Assembly: GCF_002211365.1 (NCBI RefSeq) | Contig: NZ_LOKZ01000015.1 | Span: 1 to 64,000, forward strand | DNA: 64,000 nt | Direction of reading: 5' to 3' | DNA from: Rhizobium sp. R711 | GTDB lineage: Bacteria > Pseudomonadota > Alphaproteobacteria > Rhizobiales > Rhizobiaceae | Shown: piece after piece, positions 8,596 to 15,014 of the stretch | Numbering within the stretch: the stretch's first letter is position 1 | Layout: the number at the start of each line of letters is the position of its first letter | Made by a program: the position numbers and the translations under genes | Notes under the pieces: model-generated | The model's input: the letters and a program-made list of their open reading frames with translations, nothing else | Database searches by the model: none | Told to the model about the DNA's origin: nothing

Positions 8596-9393
8596 ATGGG
8601 TAAACAAGTGCGTCCGACTGTGCATGACCTCCTGGCAATGAAGGGCAAGCGGCAGCTCAGCATGCTGCGCGTTGTGTCGCTTGAAGAGGCCGAAGCGGCC
8701 GAGGCTGCCGGCATCGACCTGATTTCCGTTCCGCCTGAACTCCTCTTCGATCCGCGATTTCGCGATGCCGCCCCCGGGCGCTTCGCCATCCCAGGCGGCG
8801 AGTATGGTCAGAGCGGCGCCACCACCGGCGAGATCCTGCGCTCGGCCGTGAAAATGCGGGCAGCTTCCGCGGACGCCGTCTATTGTGCCGCAAGCCTGCA
8901 GACGATCCGGCGGTTGCGTGACGAGTATATTCCGGTCTGTGGACACACTGGGCTTATTCCCTCGCACTCCACATGGACCGGCGGTTTTCGCGCGGTCGGC
9001 AAAACGGCCGAAGCCGCGGCTTTCGTCTACAAGCAGGTGAAGGATCTGGAGGCCGCAGGCGCGTTCAGCGCGGAGATCGAGGTCGTGCCGGCCGAAGTGG
9101 CCACGGCGATATCGGAGCGGACCTCAATGCTGATGATCTCAATGGGCGCCGGCAGCGGATGCGATGCCCAATATCTCTTCTCCGAGGATGTGCTGGGCCT
9201 TAACCGTGGGCACTATCCGCGCCACGCCAAGGTCTATCGCAACCTTGCGGCGGAATATGACCGCATCCAGGCCGAACGGATCGCCGCATTCCGCGAATAT
9301 GCGGCCGACATCGAAAGCGGTGCCTATCCGCAGGAGCGCCATCGCGTGCTTGTGGATGCCGAGGAGCTGGAGACGTTTCTGACAAGGCTTTAG
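8596..9393 (+). CDS. Divergent PanB-like (ketopantoate hydroxymethyltransferase family) enzyme
   Basis: A protein of 265 residues related to PanB. The C-terminal half aligns well with PanB: VCGHTGLIPS (114-123), GGFRAVGKT, the block IEVVP with the catalytic-base glutamate (E162, equivalent to E181 of E. coli PanB), MGAGSGCDAQYLFSEDVLGL and IESGAYPQERH. The N-terminal half is ~20 residues shorter. By eye, the PanB magnesium ligands (Asp in VGDS, Asp in ADLPF, Glu in VKIEG) and the substrate lysine are not conserved. It is therefore unlikely to be the housekeeping pantothenate enzyme. Position after mocDEF suggests a C1 or aldol-type step in that pathway. Confidence 0.75.
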   Translation: MGKQVRPTVHDLLAMKGKRQLSMLRVVSLEEAEAAEAAGIDLISVPPELLFDPRFRDAAPGRFAIPGGEYGQSGATTGEILRSAVKMRAASADAVYCAASLQTIRRLRDEYIPVCGHTGLIPSHSTWTGGFRAVGKTAEAAAFVYKQVKDLEAAGAFSAEIEVVPAEVATAISERTSMLMISMGAGSGCDAQYLFSEDVLGLNRGHYPRHAKVYRNLAAEYDRIQAERIAAFREYAADIESGAYPQERHRVLVDAEELETFLTRL

Positions 9394-9435
9394 GGCGGCG
9401 CGTGGCCGGGAACAATTCCCGGCCACGCGCCGCCC
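9393..9435. terminator. Long perfect hairpin between convergent genes
   Basis: Two perfect 20-bp GC-rich arms (9393-9412 and 9416-9435) enclose a 3-base loop. It starts at the last base of the PanB-like stop codon and ends 6 bases before the stop of the convergent gene. There is no T-run on either side. Probably a bidirectional terminator. Confidence 0.7.
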
Positions 9436-9441
9436 GAGCGA

Positions 9442-9795
9442 CTAGCTGCAGACGCGAACGCTTTCCGTGTGCCAGCCGCCATCATAGGCGTTACGAACGT
9501 CGCGGTCCTCAAACCAGCAGCGTGGCGGCGGCGGCGGAGGTGGAGGCGGCGGATCGATATAGCGTGGCCCGCTGTTGTTGTTGACAATCGCGCCGCCGAT
9601 GAGGCCGCCGATCACGCCGGCAGCCAAGCCGCCCGCAATCGCAGCGCCATTATTATGGTGGTGATGTCTGCGCGGGGGCGGCGCATCGTCGTAATATGGT
9701 TGACGCCATTCTTGAGCCGCAGCCGTTTCGGCCACGGCAAGGACGCTGCTGGCCGCTATCGCTGCGGTGACCACGGACAAGACCAGTTTCTTCAT
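9442..9795 (-). CDS. Secreted glycine-zipper / polyproline protein
   Basis: A protein of 117 residues, start supported by GGAGG upstream. A signal peptide (MKKLVLSVVTAAIAASSVLA, cleavage probably after AAA-Q at ~28) is followed by PPPRRHHHHNN, a glycine-zipper-like hydrophobic stretch (AAIAGGLAAGVIGGLIGGAI), ten consecutive prolines, and a Cys-containing C-terminus (RCWFEDRDVRNAYDGGWHTE ending in CS). Similar small exported proteins are common in rhizobia, but their role is not known. The two C-terminal cysteines could form a disulfide. The ten-proline run should need EF-P for translation. Confidence 0.7.
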   Translation of the reverse strand: MKKLVLSVVTAAIAASSVLAVAETAAAQEWRQPYYDDAPPPRRHHHHNNGAAIAGGLAAGVIGGLIGGAIVNNNSGPRYIDPPPPPPPPPPRCWFEDRDVRNAYDGGWHTESVRVCS

Positions 9796-9934
9796 TGTGC
9801 CTCCGTCGAGGTTAACCCCCCTCGCCGATCGCACGAATTGCATGTTCGTGCTTAACGTTCGATGAACGACATTGCACAGAGCAGCGCCAGCCGGCAAGCT
9901 GCGTAGACTGGGACTTCTTGAGCCGCTGGTGTGC

Positions 9935-9969
9935 TGGTGATTCAGACGTGATTCGAACGCGTGATCCTC
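9935..9969 (-). repeat. Degenerate copy of the 3' end of tRNA-Arg(CCT)
   Basis: These 35 bases match the 3'-terminal 35 bases of the tRNA-Arg gene (11004-11038) at 31 positions, in the same orientation: CCA end, acceptor strand, T arm and variable loop. Similarity stops abruptly inside the anticodon stem, and a T-stem mismatch makes a functional tRNA impossible. The arrangement fits a distal attachment site left by an element that integrated into the tRNA 3' end; a decayed tRNA duplicate is the alternative. Confidence 0.5.
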
Positions 9970-9995
9970 TTCGCCGCCGAACTACCCATCATTAT

Positions 9996-10352
9996 TCAAA
10001 GCAAGCCCGCTCGACATTGGTGCCTAATCGCCCATCCCGAGCCTGCCAAACTGACCTCTGCGCGGCCGCGTCGGGGCCGAAGGCCACGCAGCTCGACTTG
10101 GGGCTGCGGGCGTGGCGCCCTCGCTAGGGACCAACGCAAGGACCAAGGCGATGCCATAAAAAAGAGTGTGATGCCTTGTGTCGCCAAAGCGGGCAGTGGG
10201 ATAGCGATAAACTTCGGCAGGAAAACCGGCGTCAGAAGCACCCATATGAGGTATTGCGGCCATCCTATGTCTCGAAGACGGCTTGAGAGCAGGTAGAGCA
10301 AACCGATGACGGTGATTGCTGTCATCGCAATCGCGGCAATGACATAAAGCAT
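9996..10352 (-). CDS. DUF805-like membrane fragment
   Basis: An open frame of 118 codons. Residues 1-70 hold two or three hydrophobic segments and the DUF805-type signature SSRLRDIGWPQYLIWVLL. The last ~45 residues (rich in R, P and G) look like read-through into non-coding sequence, so the gene may be truncated at its 3' end. In the same frame, sense codons continue ~10 codons upstream of the ATG and overlap the end of the preceding ORF, so the pair could be one gene with a frameshift. It lies inside the putative tRNA-flanked insert. Confidence 0.4.
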   Translation of the reverse strand: MLYVIAAIAMTAITVIGLLYLLSSRLRDIGWPQYLIWVLLTPVFLPKFIAIPLPALATQGITLFFMASPWSLRWSLARAPRPQPQVELRGLRPRRGRAEVSLAGSGWAIRHQCRAGLL

Positions 10353-10375
10353 CTCAAAAAACGAGCGCCGGGCCG

Positions 10376-10729
10376 TCAGCTGGCAGTTTCAGTATCTCCC
10401 ATTGCCATCTCGATTGCGCTCTCTATGGCCATGCCGTGCAGTTTTTCTATCCCGCCTACGGTCGGTTTGCGACCGCTTGCGGCGATCTGCCTTAATGCTT
10501 CGTCCTGGCCCCTCAACATGAGCGGCATGTTTTTGCCTTGAAACGGGATGCTTGCCGCATTTCCTTGACCATGGGTAGGTCGTGACGCCATCAGTTGGCG
10601 GGCTGCTTTGTCTTGCTCAGTCATGATGAGGCGCTCGATTTGGGGCTTTAAGAAATCGAAGCCAAACAGCACTACGATCAAGATGGCATAACGGACGCGT
10701 CCAAGCTTAGATTGGCCGAAAATCGTCAT
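10376..10729 (-). CDS. Hypothetical protein with one N-terminal membrane helix
   Basis: A frame of 117 codons: MTIFGQSKLGRVRYAILIVV begins a single hydrophobic helix, then a soluble polar region (KPQIERLIMTEQDKAARQLM and onward). Not recognised. It ends 23 bases before the start of the DUF805-like frame, which is in another frame; the N-terminal GRVRYAILIVV could be the missing first part of a DUF805 protein. The region has fewer clear ribosome sites than its surroundings. Confidence 0.4.
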   Translation of the reverse strand: MTIFGQSKLGRVRYAILIVVLFGFDFLKPQIERLIMTEQDKAARQLMASRPTHGQGNAASIPFQGKNMPLMLRGQDEALRQIAASGRKPTVGGIEKLHGMAIESAIEMAMGDTETAS

Positions 10730-11003
10730 GAACGGAAGACGCCACTCGCCTTAAGGCTGTGGATGTTGTACCCTAAAGGTTGAATAATATACTAAAATCG
10801 CCGCATTTCCCGGCCTGAAAGCTGGAGTGATTTGCCTCCCCAGAGACAAGTCCTAGCGAATTAGTTGCAGTTACGAACACGCGACCATTTGAGGAGCGGT
10901 GGGTTGGTGTTGTGGGCCGCAAACCATTCACGCCGCCGACAACCACCCAGCCGCACGAACGTGGCTCTGATTGGAAAATCGAAGATAAGTCTTTTGAAAA
11001 GAC
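10730..11003. other. Non-coding stretch next to tRNA-Arg
   Basis: About 270 bases without a credible gene. The frames crossing it read through the tRNA antisense strand and are shadows. I see no integrase fragment, repeat or obvious promoter. Confidence 0.5.
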
Positions 11004-11080
11004 TGGTGATCCCGACGCGATTCGAACGCGTGACCCTCAGATTAGGAATCTGATGCTCTATCCTGCTGAGCTACGGGACC
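11004..11080 (-). tRNA. tRNA-Arg (anticodon CCT)
   Basis: On the minus strand the 77 bases fold as a full cloverleaf: acceptor GGTCCCG/CGGGATC (one G-U), D arm GCTC...GAGC, anticodon stem TCAGA/TCTGA with loop TTCCTAA (anticodon CCT, reads AGG), T arm ACGCG-TTCGAAT-CGCGT, and an encoded CCA end. Its 3' end faces the small ORFs at 9996-10729. Confidence 0.96.
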
Positions 11081-11098
11081 ACTTGAGCGTCATGCATA

Positions 11099-11130
11099 CA
11101 AAAGGCTTGGCCGGAAGCCAAGCTCTTTTG
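11099..11130 (-). terminator. Terminator of the M20 amidohydrolase gene
   Basis: CAAAAG-GCTTGGC (11099-11111) pairs with GCCAAGC-t-CTTTTG (11117-11130), 13 bp with one bulge and a 5-base loop, just after the minus-strand stop at 11155 and before the tRNA. Confidence 0.65.
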
Positions 11131-11154
11131 CATGTGTTTGGATAAAGTCGGATT

Positions 11155-12318
11155 TCAGGCGCCGAGGCGCTGTTCCGCGAGTCGCACCCAATAGGAAATG
11201 CCGTGGGCGATGGTTTCGTCGTTGAAATCGTAGGCCGGGTTGTGCAGGCCCGCCGTATCGCCATTGCCGATGAAGATGAATGCGCCGGGACGGGCGTTGA
11301 GCATATAGGAGAAGTCCTCACCGCCCATCATCGGGTCTATCTCGGCGTTGACGTTGCCGACGCCCGCGATCTCGCCGGCGATGCGCACCGCATGGCCGGT
11401 TTCCGTCGCGTGATTGTAGGTGACCGGGTAGTTCCGGTTGAAGTCGATATCGACTTCGGCGCCGTGGGCTGCGACCAGGCCGTTGACGACCCGCTTCAAT
11501 CGGGTTTCGGCAAGATTGCGTACCTCTTCGTCGAGCGTGCGCACCGTGCCGGCGATCGTCGCGTCGTTTGGAATGACATTGTGCGCGAAGCCGGCGTTGA
11601 ACTTGGTGACCGAGACGACGACCGAGCGCAGTGGATCCACACTTCGCGAGGCGATGAGCTGCAGGTTGCTGACGATCTGCGCGCCGATGGCGATCGGGTC
11701 GATCGTGCGGTGCGGCTGTGCAGCGTGGCCGCCGCGGCCTTTGATGGTGATGGTGAATTCGTCGGTGGCGGCCATGATCGCACCACTGCGGATGGCAAAA
11801 TGCCCGACCGGAAGGCCCGGCAGGTTATGCATACCGTAGACCTCTTCGATGCCGAAGCGCTCCATCATGCCGTCCTTGACCATCAGGTTGCCGCCGCCGC
11901 CGCCCTCCTCGGCCGGCTGGAAGATGACCGCGATATTGCCGTTGAAGTTGCGCGTTTCTGCCAGATATTTCGCCGCGCCGAGCAGCATGGCTGTATGGCC
12001 GTCGTGGCCGCAGGCATGCATCTTGCCCGGGGTCGTCGAAGCCCAGGGCTTGCCGGTGATTTCCGTGAGCGGCAGCGCGTCCATGTCGGCGCGCAGGCCG
12101 ATGGTGCGGGTGCCTTCGCCATTGCCCTTAATCAGGCCGACAACGCCTGTTCTGCCGATGCCGGTGACGATCTCATCTATGCCGAATTCCTTGAGTTTCT
12201 CGGCCACGAAGGCAGCGGTGTTCTCGACCGCGAAGAGAAGTTCGGGGCGCGCATGGATATGCCGGCGCCACTCTGTCACCTCGTCCTGAAGTTCGGCGGC
12301 TCTGTTCAAAATCGGCAT
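11155..12318 (-). CDS. M20D-family amidohydrolase (hippurate hydrolase-like)
   Basis: A metal-dependent aminoacylase/amidohydrolase of 387 residues. Family blocks: RRHIHARPELLF, GLRADMDALPL, KMHACGHDGHTAMLLGAA (metal Cys/His), QPAEEGGGGG (metal/catalytic Glu pair), KGRGGHAAQPHRTIDPI (dimerisation lid), and MMGGEDFSYM (metal Glu). No signal peptide, so cytoplasmic. Substrates of the family are N-acyl or amino-acid conjugates, so the exact one is open. The start at 12318 has AGGAAG upstream; an earlier start adds 18 unsupported residues. Confidence 0.88.
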   Translation of the reverse strand: MPILNRAAELQDEVTEWRRHIHARPELLFAVENTAAFVAEKLKEFGIDEIVTGIGRTGVVGLIKGNGEGTRTIGLRADMDALPLTEITGKPWASTTPGKMHACGHDGHTAMLLGAAKYLAETRNFNGNIAVIFQPAEEGGGGGNLMVKDGMMERFGIEEVYGMHNLPGLPVGHFAIRSGAIMAATDEFTITIKGRGGHAAQPHRTIDPIAIGAQIVSNLQLIASRSVDPLRSVVVSVTKFNAGFAHNVIPNDATIAGTVRTLDEEVRNLAETRLKRVVNGLVAAHGAEVDIDFNRNYPVTYNHATETGHAVRIAGEIAGVGNVNAEIDPMMGGEDFSYMLNARPGAFIFIGNGDTAGLHNPAYDFNDETIAHGISYWVRLAEQRLGA

Positions 12319-12405
12319 GTCAGCTTCCTGTCGTGAAATCGAAACGGGGACAGCACCGGGTCGCGGGGACACGATGCCGCAGAAATAACTTAGTCAAGGC
12401 CCTTT

Positions 12406-12418
12406 GCCATGTCATGGC
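12406..12418. promoter_or_regulatory. Short perfect palindrome in a divergent promoter region
   Basis: GCCATG-t-CATGGC lies midway between the divergent amidohydrolase and carboxypeptidase genes. The symmetry is certain; regulatory use is only inferred from position. Confidence 0.3.
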
Positions 12419-12474
12419 CATATACGTTAAATAGGGGAAACTTTCGAGACCTCCGGACATCTTAAGGACGAACC

Positions 12475-13602
12475 GTGTCGACGCGTCAGAATCGCTTGCT
12501 TGCCGTCTTGCGGCCGCTTTCAATCGCAGCTTCCGCAGCCGCCATCGCTCTCTCGGCCACTGCCCAAGCCTATGCGAACCCGCATATCCTGGTGGATGTG
12601 CAGAGCGGCCGCGTGCTGGAGCATGAGGAAGCGTACCGCAAGTGGTATCCGGCTTCGCTCACCAAGCTGATGACCGTCTACACCGTCTTCGACGCGGTTC
12701 GCGCCGGCCAGATCAGCCTCGATACCCCCATTGTCATGAGCAAGCGGGCGGCTGCCCAGCCGCCGGCGAAGATGTATTTCAAGCCGGGACAGAAGCTGAC
12801 GCTCGACAGCGCGCTGAAGATCCTGATGGTCAAGTCGGCAAACGACATCGCCGTTGCCGTTGCAGAAGCTGTCGGCGGTACGCAGGAAGCCTTTGTGCTG
12901 AAGATGAACGCCGAGGCTGCGAAGCTCGGCATGGCGGACTCGCATTTCGTCAATCCGAACGGCCTGCCTGGCAAGGGCCAGTACACGACGGCGCGCGATC
13001 TCGCGGTTCTTTCCGTCGCGCTGCGTCGCGAGTTCCCGCAATATGCCGGCTATTTCTCGCTTGAGGGCATCACGACCGGCGCCAAGAACGTACCAAGCAT
13101 CAACGTCCTGATCGGCCGCTTCGCCGGCGCCGACGGTATGAAGACCGGCTTCATTTGCGCTTCGGGCTTCAACCAGATTGCTTCGGCGACGCGCAACGGT
13201 CGTACCTTGATATCCGTCGTGCTCGGCACCGACAGCCTCGCGGCGCGCGCGGATGCCTCCGCCGACCTGCTGCAGAAGGGTTTCACCTCGCAGTTTGCCG
13301 CGCCCGATACGCTCAGTTCATTGCGACCCTATGGGCCGGGTCAGGATCAGGTCGCCGACATCACCGCCGATATCTGCAGCGCCAAGGGTGCCAAGGTGCG
13401 CAGCGAGACACGCGACGAAGTCGGCCGGATGAAGGTTCAGTCGCCCTATATTCAGGAAATGGACCACGAGCCGAATTTCGTCTTCGCGGGGCTCATTCCG
13501 GGCCAGAACGAACCACAGCCGGATAAGCTGGCGACTGCCGACACCGCGGGAACGGTCGCCAATGTGCCGGTGCCGCTGCCGCGTCCGGCCACCTCCTTTT
13601 AA
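12475..13602 (+). CDS. D-alanyl-D-alanine carboxypeptidase (low-molecular-weight PBP, S11)
   Basis: A protein of 375 residues. A signal peptide ends near AQAYA-N (~35); the three penicillin-binding motifs are SLTK (61-64), SAN (120-122) and KTG (222-224). It removes the terminal D-Ala of peptidoglycan pentapeptides in the periplasm. The C-terminal tail ends in a low-complexity PVPLPRPATSF and lacks a clear amphipathic anchor helix. GTG start with AAGGA upstream. The COG0523 gene begins 12 bases after its stop, suggesting co-transcription. Confidence 0.92.
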   Translation: MSTRQNRLLAVLRPLSIAASAAAIALSATAQAYANPHILVDVQSGRVLEHEEAYRKWYPASLTKLMTVYTVFDAVRAGQISLDTPIVMSKRAAAQPPAKMYFKPGQKLTLDSALKILMVKSANDIAVAVAEAVGGTQEAFVLKMNAEAAKLGMADSHFVNPNGLPGKGQYTTARDLAVLSVALRREFPQYAGYFSLEGITTGAKNVPSINVLIGRFAGADGMKTGFICASGFNQIASATRNGRTLISVVLGTDSLAARADASADLLQKGFTSQFAAPDTLSSLRPYGPGQDQVADITADICSAKGAKVRSETRDEVGRMKVQSPYIQEMDHEPNFVFAGLIPGQNEPQPDKLATADTAGTVANVPVPLPRPATSF

Positions 13603-13614
13603 GGTCAGTTCGCG

Positions 13615-14784
13615 ATGAGCGCTGCTTCCGATCGGATCCCGGTCACCATCCTGACAGGCTTTCTTGGTGCCGGCAAATCGACGCTGCTGAACCGTATCCT
13701 CAAGGATCCGGCGATGAAGGACGCCGCCGTGATCATCAACGAGTTTGGTGACGTCGGCATCGATCATCTGCTGGTGGAAAGCTCCGGCGACGCGATCATC
13801 GAGCTGTCGGACGGCTGCCTCTGCTGCACCGTGCGCGGCGAACTGGTCGATACGCTGGCCAACCTAATGGACGCGGTGCAGACCGGCCGCGTCAAGCCGG
13901 TGAAGCGCGTCGTGATCGAAACCACCGGTCTTGCCGATCCGGCGCCCGTCATGCAGGCGATCATGGGCAACCCGATCATCGCCACCAATTTCGACCTTGA
14001 TGGCATCGTGACCGTGGTCGATGCGGTCAACGGTGCGCAGACCCTCGACAACCACGAGGAGGCGGTGAAGCAAGCGGCGGTTGCCGATCGGCTCATTCTC
14101 TCCAAACGGACGATGGCTTCGCAGGAGGTGTTGCGGGCGCTGGAAGCGCGTCTTGATGCCCTTAATCCGCGCGCCGCATTGCTGGATGCCGACAGCACTG
14201 AGGCAGGGCAGGTGGGCGTGCTCGTCAACGGCCTCTACGATCCGGCAAGCAAGATTGCCGACGTCGGCCGCTGGCTGCGGGATGAGGATGCGCACGACGC
14301 GCATCACCATCATGACCATCATCACCACGGCGCTGACGGGCATCATCACCACCATGACCATCATCACGGACACGATCACCAGGACCCGCATGATGTGAAC
14401 CGCCACGATAGCTCGATCCGGTCCTTCTCGATCATCGAGGAGAAGCCGATCGAGCCGATGGCGCTTGATATGTTCATCGACCTCCTGCGTTCGGCGCATG
14501 GCGAGAAGCTGCTGCGGATGAAGGCGATCGTTGCGGTCTCGGACCGTCCGGATCGCCCGCTGGTGCTTCACGGTGTGCAGAGTATCTTCCATCCGCCGTC
14601 GCGCCTGCCAGCCTGGCCGGACCCTCAGGATCGCCGCACGCGCATGGTGCTGATCACCAAGGATTTGCCGGAAGCCTTCGTCAAGGATCTGTTCGATGCG
14701 TTCCTCGGCAAACCGCGCATCGATACGCCGGACCGGACGGCGCTGAACGACAATCCACTCGCCGTGCCGGGCATGCGGTTCTGA
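13615..14784 (+). CDS. COG0523 (CobW/ZNG-type) GTPase metallochaperone with His-rich loop
   Basis: A P-loop GTPase of 389 residues: Walker A GFLGAGKST (15-23), the metal-binding CLCC (68-71), Walker B-like IETTGLADP, and a C-terminal CobW domain. Between ~227 and 264 lies a loop with about 20 histidines mixed with Asp, a pattern that stores or binds Zn(II) or similar metals in this family. It is not next to cobalamin genes here, so a zinc-delivery role is more likely than CobW; the carboxypeptidase and M20 genes next door hint at metalloenzyme or cell-wall clients, which is inference. Confidence 0.88.
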   Translation: MSAASDRIPVTILTGFLGAGKSTLLNRILKDPAMKDAAVIINEFGDVGIDHLLVESSGDAIIELSDGCLCCTVRGELVDTLANLMDAVQTGRVKPVKRVVIETTGLADPAPVMQAIMGNPIIATNFDLDGIVTVVDAVNGAQTLDNHEEAVKQAAVADRLILSKRTMASQEVLRALEARLDALNPRAALLDADSTEAGQVGVLVNGLYDPASKIADVGRWLRDEDAHDAHHHHDHHHHGADGHHHHHDHHHGHDHQDPHDVNRHDSSIRSFSIIEEKPIEPMALDMFIDLLRSAHGEKLLRMKAIVAVSDRPDRPLVLHGVQSIFHPPSRLPAWPDPQDRRTRMVLITKDLPEAFVKDLFDAFLGKPRIDTPDRTALNDNPLAVPGMRF

Positions 14785-14785
14785 T

Positions 14786-15010
14786 CTATCCCTTGCGGAT
14801 GAGGAACCGGTGGCCGGTGTCGGTCTTTACGGTCTCGATGAGCTCGTGTCCGTCTTCGTTGCAGAAATGAGGGATGTCTATTCCAGCGAGCGGATCGGTC
14901 GTTTCGACCTGGATCAATGAACCGCTTGGCAAGGAGGACATCTTGCGGCGGGCCTTCAGCACCGGAAGCGGGCATTTCAGCCCGCGCAAGTCGTAGAGAA
15001 TGGCACTCAC
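14786..15010 (-). CDS. TusA/SirA-like sulfur carrier protein
   Basis: A protein of 74 residues with the TusA-family signature DLRGLKCPLPVLKARR, in which the cysteine of CPxP carries the persulfide, and a two-layer alpha/beta pattern (IQVETTDPLAGIDIPHFCNE). The GTG start lies 4 bases after the stop of the upstream L,D-transpeptidase gene, so translation is probably coupled. Partner pathway (tRNA thiolation or other sulfur transfer) not evident from neighbours. Confidence 0.85.
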   Translation of the reverse strand: MSAILYDLRGLKCPLPVLKARRKMSSLPSGSLIQVETTDPLAGIDIPHFCNEDGHELIETVKTDTGHRFLIRKG

Positions 15011-15014
15011 GCCG

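Noticed and set aside
10865..11145. Short plus-strand ORFs crossing the tRNA (RFERVTLRLGI, DAIRTRDPQIRN)
   Set aside because: These are typical translations of the tRNA antisense strand and not real proteins.
11203..12336. 377-codon plus-strand frame
   Set aside because: Antisense of the M20 amidohydrolase; no start signal or domain.
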